This document shows positions 14,645 through 19,075 of a stretch of 19,075 nt of DNA, one piece after another. The notes below the pieces were generated by a model. It did no database searches, was not told where the DNA came from, and was given only the letters and a program-made list of their open reading frames with translations. Both the position numbers and the translations under genes were made by a program. Source of the DNA: JAOUEE01 sp051011595 (lineage in GTDB: Bacteria > Actinomycetota > Acidimicrobiia > Acidimicrobiales > SHLQ01). How positions within the stretch are numbered: the stretch's first letter is position 1; every line of letters starts with the position of its first letter. The stretch lies in NCBI GenBank assembly GCA_051011595.1, contig JBPCTQ010000025.1, positions 1-19,075 of the forward strand, in the 5' to 3' direction.

Positions 14645-14650
14645 ACTGTA
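14645..14650 (-). promoter_or_regulatory. -10 box (TACAGT) of the CocE-type gene
   Basis: TACAGT on the minus strand is followed after 7 nt by the ATG at 14637, again pointing to a leaderless transcript. It lies back-to-back with the glpD promoter within 65 bp. Confidence 0.5.
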
Positions 14651-14689
14651 GAGGAGCGCTTCGAGGCTGGCCGTTCAGGGGGTGGCCGG

Positions 14690-14695
14690 TAGGGT
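14690..14695 (+). promoter_or_regulatory. -10 box (TAGGGT) of the glpD operon
   Basis: TAGGGT lies 7 nt before the GTG at 14703. It drives the three-gene operon up to 18262 and decides the glpD start. Confidence 0.5.
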
Positions 14696-14702
14696 GAGGT
14701 CG

Positions 14703-16322
14703 GTGAGCTTCGACCGCCGATCCAACCTGCGACGCCTGGCCGACGAACCCTTCGACGTGGTGGTGATCGGTGGTGGTATCACCGGAGCGGGTTGTGCGCT
14801 CGACGCAGCATCACGGGGTCTGCGGACGGCACTCGTCGAACGGCACGACTTCGCCTCGGGTACGTCGTCGAAGTCGTCCAAGATGGTCCACGGGGGGCTC
14901 CGGTATCTCCAACAGAAGGAGATTCGCCTGGTGTACGAAGCGCTGCGCGAGCGCCGCCGGCTGCTGAAGAACGCACCCCATCTGGTTCGGGTGGTTCCCC
15001 ACCTCATTCCGATGTTCGGCAAGGGAGGGGTCGTCCCCAAGTCGCTCACCCGAGCCTTCGGGTCGGCGTTGTGGTTGTACGACCTCACCGGCGGATTCCG
15101 TATCGGCAAGCTGCACAAGCGGATCTCCCGTGACGAGGCCCTGGCCCATGCGCCGACGCTCGACCCCGAACGGCTGGTGTCCGGGTACCTCTACTACGAC
15201 TGTCTGGCCGACGATGCACGGCTGACGCTCGCCCTGGCCCGCACCGCTGCTCTCGATCACGGGGCCGCGGTGGCCAACCGCACCGAGGTGGTCGGGCTCG
15301 ATCACGACCCATCGGGGGCGGTGTGTGCCGTTCGGGTGCAGGCCGACGACCACGAGTTCGCCATTCGCACCCGGCGGGTCATCAGTGCGACGGGCGTGTG
15401 GGTCGACGACATCGTGATGTTCGACGAGGGCCACGATCCCGACGCCACTCGCCCGGCCAAGGGGATCCATCTCACCATTCCCCACCATCTGGTCGACAAC
15501 GACATCGCCATCTCCGGCCTCGGTATCCCTGGCGATCAGCGGTCGATGTTCGTGGTGCCCTGGGGCGACCTCGCCTACATCGGCACCACCGACACCGACT
15601 ACGACGGACCCCTCGACGATCCACAGTGCACGTCCGACGACATCGACTACCTCCTGGCCGGGTTCAACCACTGGTTCACCCGCCCGGCCACCCGGGCCGA
15701 CGTGGTGGGGACCTGGGCCGGTCTTCGTCCGCTGGTGCGCAAGGCGACCTCGGAGCGCACCGCCGACCTGTCGCGCCGCCACTCGGTCACCTCCTCGCCC
15801 AGTGGGGTGGTCACGGTCACTGGCGGCAAGCTCACCACGTACCGGGAGATGGCGGCCGACGCGGTCGACGCCATGGTCGACACCCTCGACGATCCACCCC
15901 GGTCGAGGCGCCGGAGCCGCACGGCTCGGCTGCGCCTGCACGGTGCGGCGGAGGGTGATCACGACGATCACCTCCACGCCCGGTACGGCAGCGACGCCTC
16001 CGCCGTCCGACAGTTGATCGCCGACGATCCCGGCCTGGCCGAGCCGTTGGTGCCGGGGCTGCCGTACCTTCGGGCCGAAGCGGTCTACGCCGTGCGGGAG
16101 GAGATGGCCACCACCATCGACGACGTTCTCAGCCGACGAACCCGGGCCCGTCTCAAGGCACGCGACGCCTCCGCCGACGTGGCGGCCGAGGTGGCCGCCC
16201 TCATCGGCCCCGAGCTGGAGTGGACCCCGGGTGACGTGGCCGCCGAGGTGGCCCACTACCAGGACTCCATCGATCGCGAACGAGCTGCCGGTGATCTACC
16301 GGTCACGGAGGTGGTGTTGTGA
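14703..16322 (+). CDS. glpD: Glycerol-3-phosphate dehydrogenase (FAD)
   Basis: A 539-residue flavoprotein that oxidises sn-glycerol 3-phosphate to dihydroxyacetone phosphate at the membrane, passing electrons to quinone. The FAD fold starts at FDVVVIGGGITGAG (G23-x-G25-x-x-G28). The family signatures FASGTSSKSSKMVHGGLRYLQ, RTRRVISATGVWVDD, WGDLAYIGTTDTDYDG and TWAGLRPLV follow, then VTVTGGKLTTYREMA. The C-terminal part (about 400-530) is the DAO_C helical domain. The frame opens at 14682, but the GTG at 14703 fits the TAGGGT box and the usual N-terminus. It heads an operon: its stop overlaps the GTG of the flavoenzyme gene (GTGA). In that setting it may supply DHAP for lipid synthesis as well as catabolism. 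Confidence 0.93.
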   Translation: MSFDRRSNLRRLADEPFDVVVIGGGITGAGCALDAASRGLRTALVERHDFASGTSSKSSKMVHGGLRYLQQKEIRLVYEALRERRRLLKNAPHLVRVVPHLIPMFGKGGVVPKSLTRAFGSALWLYDLTGGFRIGKLHKRISRDEALAHAPTLDPERLVSGYLYYDCLADDARLTLALARTAALDHGAAVANRTEVVGLDHDPSGAVCAVRVQADDHEFAIRTRRVISATGVWVDDIVMFDEGHDPDATRPAKGIHLTIPHHLVDNDIAISGLGIPGDQRSMFVVPWGDLAYIGTTDTDYDGPLDDPQCTSDDIDYLLAGFNHWFTRPATRADVVGTWAGLRPLVRKATSERTADLSRRHSVTSSPSGVVTVTGGKLTTYREMAADAVDAMVDTLDDPPRSRRRSRTARLRLHGAAEGDHDDHLHARYGSDASAVRQLIADDPGLAEPLVPGLPYLRAEAVYAVREEMATTIDDVLSRRTRARLKARDASADVAAEVAALIGPELEWTPGDVAAEVAHYQDSIDRERAAGDLPVTEVVL

Positions 16323-17824
16323 GCACTGACGAACTGGGTCCGGCCGCACCCACCCCGGCGATCGACATCGACGGCGGCGCCGAACACGCCGGTGTGCGCC
16401 TCGACGCTCGATCGGTGGTGGTTCCCGACGCCGTCGTGGCCGAACTCGAGGCCACCGGCGCCCAGCTCAGTCGCGACCTGCAGGCTCGTTCGGAGTCCAG
16501 CCGCGACTGGTGGCCGCTGGCCATGATCTGGGCCACCGAGGGCCGGGTCCCGGCCCGGGCCGACGTGCTGGTTCGGGTCCACGACACCGAACAGGTGTCG
16601 GCCGTGATGGCCCTGGCCGATCGGCATGGCATCCCGGTCACCGTTGCCGCCGGCCGCAGCGGCGTGTGTGGCGGATCGGTTCCCGTGCGGGGTGGGATCG
16701 TGCTCGATCTCACCCCGATGACCGGCATCGTCGAGGTCGATGACGACTCCTTGCTGGTGCGAGTGCGGCCCGGAACGTTCGGCGACCACTTCGAGGCCGA
16801 GCTCGGGTCCCGCCATCAACTCACGGTGGGCCACTGGCCGCAGTCGATGGCGCTGTCCACGGTGGGTGGCTGGGTGGCGTGCCGGGGTGCTGGTCAGCTG
16901 TCGGGTCGATACGGCAAGATCGAGGATCTGGTGGTGGGCCTCGAGGTGGTACTGGCCGACGGTCGGGTCATCCACACCGGTGGTCATCCCCGGGCCGCCG
17001 CCGGGCCCGACCTCACCCAGCTGTTCGTGGGGTCCGAAGGCACCCTCGGTGTGGTCACCGAGGTCTTGTTGCGAGCCCGCCCGACGCCCACCCACGAAGC
17101 TCGGGGCGCGTGGGGATTCGACAGCTTCGAGGCCGGGCTCGACGCCTGTCGGCGCATGCTGCGCCGAGGAGCCAGCCCCGCCGTGCTGCGCCTCTACGAC
17201 GTCATCGAGTCCCAACGAAACTTCGAGCTCGACACCAACGTGTTGTTGGTGCTCGACGAGGGTGATTCGCTCATGGTCGATGCCGTCATGGCGGTGGTGG
17301 CCGAGGAGACCGACGGTGCCGAGTCCCTCGACGTCGACCTGGTCGAGTCGTGGATGGGTCATCGCAACAACGTCGATGCGCTCGAGTCGTTGATCTCGGG
17401 TGGTCTGGTCGTCGACACCATGGAGGTTGCCGCCCCGTGGGGTGACCTCGACGCCGTCTTCGCCGAGGCCCTGGCCGCCATCCGGGCGGTCGACGGCACG
17501 TTGCAGGCATCGGCACACCAGTCCCACGCCTACACCGATGGTGCGTGCCTGTACTTCACCTTCGCCGGCAAGACCGAACCCGAAGGCCGCGAGTCGTACT
17601 ACCGGGCGGTGTGGGATGCCGGCACCCGCGCCGTGCTGGCCAACGGCGGTGCGCTCAGCCACCACCACGGCATCGGACTCAACCGGGGCCGCTTCATGGC
17701 CGAAGCACTCGGAACCGGATTCGACGTGTTGGTCGGTGTCAAGGACACCCTCGACCCGAACGGCATCTGCAATCCGGGAAAACTCGGCCTCCCCGACCCG
17801 TTCGGTGCGTCGGAGTGGCCCTGA
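16319..17824 (+). CDS. FAD-linked oxidase, alkyl-DHAP synthase-like
   Basis: A 501-residue member of the VAO/FAD_binding_4 family. The FAD domain includes PVTVAAGRSGVCGGSVPV (residues 106-123), GHWPQSMALSTVGGWVACRGAGQLSGRYGKIEDLVVGLEVV and LFVGSEGTLGVVTE. The cap domain carries HQSHAYTDGACLYFTF and LSHHHGIG (H448-H450). Both resemble alkylglycerone-phosphate (alkyl-DHAP) synthase, where the equivalent Tyr and HHH serve catalysis. Glycolate oxidase GlcD has a different pattern at this site, although the C-terminus DPNGICNPGKLGLP is GlcD-like. The predicted reaction swaps the acyl group of acyl-DHAP for a fatty alcohol to form an ether bond. Starting at the GTG inside the glpD stop, it is translationally coupled to a DHAP-producing enzyme. 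A D-lactate or glycolate dehydrogenase role is the main alternative. Confidence 0.72.
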   Translation: MSTDELGPAAPTPAIDIDGGAEHAGVRLDARSVVVPDAVVAELEATGAQLSRDLQARSESSRDWWPLAMIWATEGRVPARADVLVRVHDTEQVSAVMALADRHGIPVTVAAGRSGVCGGSVPVRGGIVLDLTPMTGIVEVDDDSLLVRVRPGTFGDHFEAELGSRHQLTVGHWPQSMALSTVGGWVACRGAGQLSGRYGKIEDLVVGLEVVLADGRVIHTGGHPRAAAGPDLTQLFVGSEGTLGVVTEVLLRARPTPTHEARGAWGFDSFEAGLDACRRMLRRGASPAVLRLYDVIESQRNFELDTNVLLVLDEGDSLMVDAVMAVVAEETDGAESLDVDLVESWMGHRNNVDALESLISGGLVVDTMEVAAPWGDLDAVFAEALAAIRAVDGTLQASAHQSHAYTDGACLYFTFAGKTEPEGRESYYRAVWDAGTRAVLANGGALSHHHGIGLNRGRFMAEALGTGFDVLVGVKDTLDPNGICNPGKLGLPDPFGASEWP

Positions 17825-17826
17825 CC

Positions 17827-17832
17827 AGGGAG
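17827..17832 (+). promoter_or_regulatory. Ribosome binding site (AGGGAG) of the SRPBCC gene
   Basis: AGGGAG lies 4 nt before the GTG at 17837 and fixes that start. It stands out in a window where few genes have a Shine-Dalgarno sequence, and it fits an internal operon gene. Confidence 0.6.
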
Positions 17833-17836
17833 CACC

Positions 17837-18262
17837 GTGGCCACCTTCGACCACTCCATCGACCTACCGGTCCCGCCCGAGCGGGCCTTCGCCGTCGTCG
17901 CCGACGCCCGGTCGGCCGTGCGCTGGCATCCGGCGATCATTCGCGCCGAGCGGCCCGACGGTCCGGTGGCGATCGGCACGGTGACCGACTCGGTGTTCAC
18001 CTTCTACGGCCGGGAGATCATGCTGGCCTTCGAGGTCACCGAGCTGGACGCACCTGGTCGGGTGGTGATGGAGGCCGAATCACGTCGAGCCCGCGCCCGC
18101 GACGAGTTCGACATCGAGGGCACCGATGCCGGCTGCCGGCTCCGGTACCGGTCGGAGTTGCGACTGGGAGGGTTCCTGCGGGTCTTCGATCGAGGACTGC
18201 AGATCGCCTTCGACAGCATCGGCAAACGAGCCGTCAGCGGGTTGGCCGACGAGTTCGGCTGA
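17837..18262 (+). CDS. SRPBCC-family protein
   Basis: A 141-residue START-like/SRPBCC protein with a hydrophobic ligand pocket. FDHSIDLPVPPERAFAVVADARSAVRWHPAI is the typical opening (strand, helix, then the W-H-P loop). GTVTDSVFTFYGREIMLAFEVTELDAPGRVVMEAES forms the central strands, and a long C-terminal helix (FDRGLQIAFDSIGKRAVSGLADEF) closes the pocket. Members act as polyketide cyclases, lipid carriers or stress proteins. It follows the flavoenzyme gene by 12 nt with its own ribosome site, so it is the third gene of the glpD operon. It could handle a lipid product or substrate of that pathway, but this is inference. It converges on uspA with 8 nt between stops. Confidence 0.82.
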   Translation: MATFDHSIDLPVPPERAFAVVADARSAVRWHPAIIRAERPDGPVAIGTVTDSVFTFYGREIMLAFEVTELDAPGRVVMEAESRRARARDEFDIEGTDAGCRLRYRSELRLGGFLRVFDRGLQIAFDSIGKRAVSGLADEFG

Positions 18263-18270
18263 GCGACGGT

Positions 18271-18732
18271 TCAGTCGTCCTCGGGCAACAGCTCGGCTCG
18301 AACGATCACCACCGGGCAGGTGGCGTGGTGGGCGATCTGGTGGCTGACCGAACCCAGCAACAAACCACGAAAGCCGCCGCGACCACGATTGCCCACCACC
18401 AGCATGTCGGCCCCTTTGGATTCCTCGATGAGGGTCTCGGCGGCCCGGCCTTTCACCAGCCGTTGGCCGATCTCCACGTCGCCGACATCACACGACTCGA
18501 CCACCGAGGTCACCACGTCGTTCTGTAGGCGTTCGACCTCACCGACCAGGTCGATGGGGTCGAGGGGAACAAATCCCAGATCGGGCGCCGCCGGCACGTA
18601 GGTGGGCACGTAGGTGGTGACGACGTCGACCACGGCATTGCGGTGGCGAGCTTCGTCGATGGCCCAGCGCAACGCGGCGCGGGCACCTCCCGAACCCTCG
18701 ACACCGACGACAATTCGTCCTCGGTCTGTCAT
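18271..18732 (-). CDS. Universal stress protein (UspA family)
   Basis: A 153-residue single-domain, ATP-binding-type universal stress protein. RIVVGVEGSGGARAALRWA is the first strand and helix; the usual Asp of VGVDGS is Glu12. GNRGRGGFRGLLLGSVS (G114, G117, G127, S128) is the G-2x-G-9x-G-S nucleotide motif, and HHATCPVVIVR is the last strand. The ATG at 18732 is preferred to that at 18738 because AGGAGG (18739-18744) lies exactly 6 nt upstream of it but directly abuts the other. The gene follows carD by 56 bp on the same strand. The ribosome site is the 3' arm of an 8-bp stem, which points to control at translation. Confidence 0.92.
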   Translation of the reverse strand: MTDRGRIVVGVEGSGGARAALRWAIDEARHRNAVVDVVTTYVPTYVPAAPDLGFVPLDPIDLVGEVERLQNDVVTSVVESCDVGDVEIGQRLVKGRAAETLIEESKGADMLVVGNRGRGGFRGLLLGSVSHQIAHHATCPVVIVRAELLPEDD

Positions 18733-18735
18733 ACG

Positions 18736-18779
18736 CATCCTCCTGCCACCTTCTGAGGGTGGTCACATCATGGAGGATG
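18736..18779 (-). promoter_or_regulatory. Hairpin sequestering the uspA ribosome binding site
   Basis: In the minus-strand RNA, CAUCCUCC (18779-18772) pairs perfectly with GGAGGAUG (18743-18736). The second arm contains GGAGG of the uspA Shine-Dalgarno. Inside lies a second 5-bp stem, CCACC with GGUGG (18762-18758 and 18750-18746), and a 7-nt loop. The AUG of the gene is 6 nt beyond. No U-tract follows, so it is not a typical terminator. The outer 8-bp arms could instead be a protein operator. Confidence 0.5.
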
Positions 18780-18788
18780 GAAGGCGTG

Positions 18789-19075
18789 CTAGTCGAGAGC
18801 GCCCTCGACCTTGTCGAGGGCATCTTCCTCGCTCACGTCGAGGGCGAAGCTGAGCTCTGACACCAACACGTTGCGCGCCTTGGTGAACAGTGACTTCTCG
18901 CCGGCGGACAGTCCCTTTTCCTTGTCGCGCAGCGCCAGGTTCCGAACGACCTCGGCCACCTGGTAGACGTCGCCCGACTTGAGCTTCTCCTGATGGTTCT
19001 TGAAGCGGCGGCTCCAGTTGGCCGGCTCGCGAACATCACGCTTGGCCAACACCTCGAAGAGGTCCTCGACATCTT
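18789..19075 (-). CDS. carD: CarD-family RNA polymerase-binding regulator (partial)
   Basis: The 5' end is beyond the window; the visible 94 residues are the C-terminal DNA-binding domain. REPANWSRRFKNHQEKLKSGDVYQVAEVVRNLALRDKEKGLSAGEKSLFTKAR closely follows mycobacterial CarD, including the NWSRR segment whose Trp inserts into the minor groove at the upstream edge of the promoter bubble. LVSELSFALDVSEEDALDKVEGALD is the last helix. CarD stabilises the open complex at most promoters, notably rRNA promoters, and is characteristic of actinobacteria and some other phyla. The N-terminal Tudor-like RNAP-interaction domain is not in view. uspA follows 56 bp downstream on the same strand and may be cotranscribed. 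Confidence 0.93.
   Translation of the reverse strand, partial: DVEDLFEVLAKRDVREPANWSRRFKNHQEKLKSGDVYQVAEVVRNLALRDKEKGLSAGEKSLFTKARNVLVSELSFALDVSEEDALDKVEGALD

Noticed and set aside
16256..17854. 532-codon frame antisense to the flavoenzyme gene
   Set aside because: Its composition is typical of an antisense shadow and no domain is recognisable. The plus-strand flavoenzyme in the same region has clear FAD motifs.
18247..18290. Hairpin terminator between the SRPBCC gene and uspA
   Set aside because: Only 4-bp stems (CGAC/GTCG, CTGA/TCAG) can be drawn in the 8-bp gap and the adjoining gene ends, too weak to call.

Overview
The window is GC-rich, densely coding DNA. It most resembles a high-GC actinobacterium, plausibly of the Acidimicrobiia type. 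The signs are GTG starts, 4-nt stop/start overlaps, many starts that look leaderless (a TANNNT -10 box only 5-8 nt before the start codon), and a CarD-family RNA polymerase regulator at the right edge. No rRNA, tRNA, CRISPR array, insertion sequence or phage gene was seen. No gene-free stretch exceeds about 240 bp.

Left part (1-4870): an APH-fold phosphotransferase on the minus strand is flanked by two copies of a 47-bp palindromic repeat. It diverges from a double-hotdog MaoC-type hydratase, which is followed by a META-domain lipoprotein. The lipoprotein gene runs tail-to-tail into, and overlaps, an MFS exporter. An alpha/beta hydrolase diverges from the exporter. Between the hydrolase and the next convergent gene lies a short tandem duplication of the neighbour's 3' end.

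Middle (4870-9082): an ATGA-coupled pair on the minus strand encodes an M28-like peptidase with an altered metal site and a TauD-type dioxygenase. It diverges from a MarR regulator that may control it. MarR converges on a PAPS-dependent sulfotransferase, with a perfect hairpin holding both stop codons. A 58-residue excisionase/BldC-like DNA-binding protein and an exported PepSY protein follow.

Two-component region (9083-11311): the PepSY gene diverges from an OmpR-type response regulator and histidine kinase pair. The 92-bp space between them carries two mirror-image 18-bp boxes, each at the -35 position of one of the divergent promoters. This suggests that the regulator activates both its own operon and the PepSY gene. 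The kinase 3' end is tandemly duplicated at the junction with the next convergent gene.

Right part (11312-19075): a threonine-aldolase-type PLP enzyme lies behind a secreted lipoprotein of the CocE/S15 hydrolase family. Diverging from the latter is a three-gene operon of glycerol-3-phosphate dehydrogenase, an alkyl-DHAP-synthase-like flavoenzyme and an SRPBCC protein. Its composition hints at ether-lipid or glycerolipid metabolism. A universal stress protein, with an upstream hairpin that would hide its ribosome binding site, sits directly downstream of carD, which is cut by the window end.
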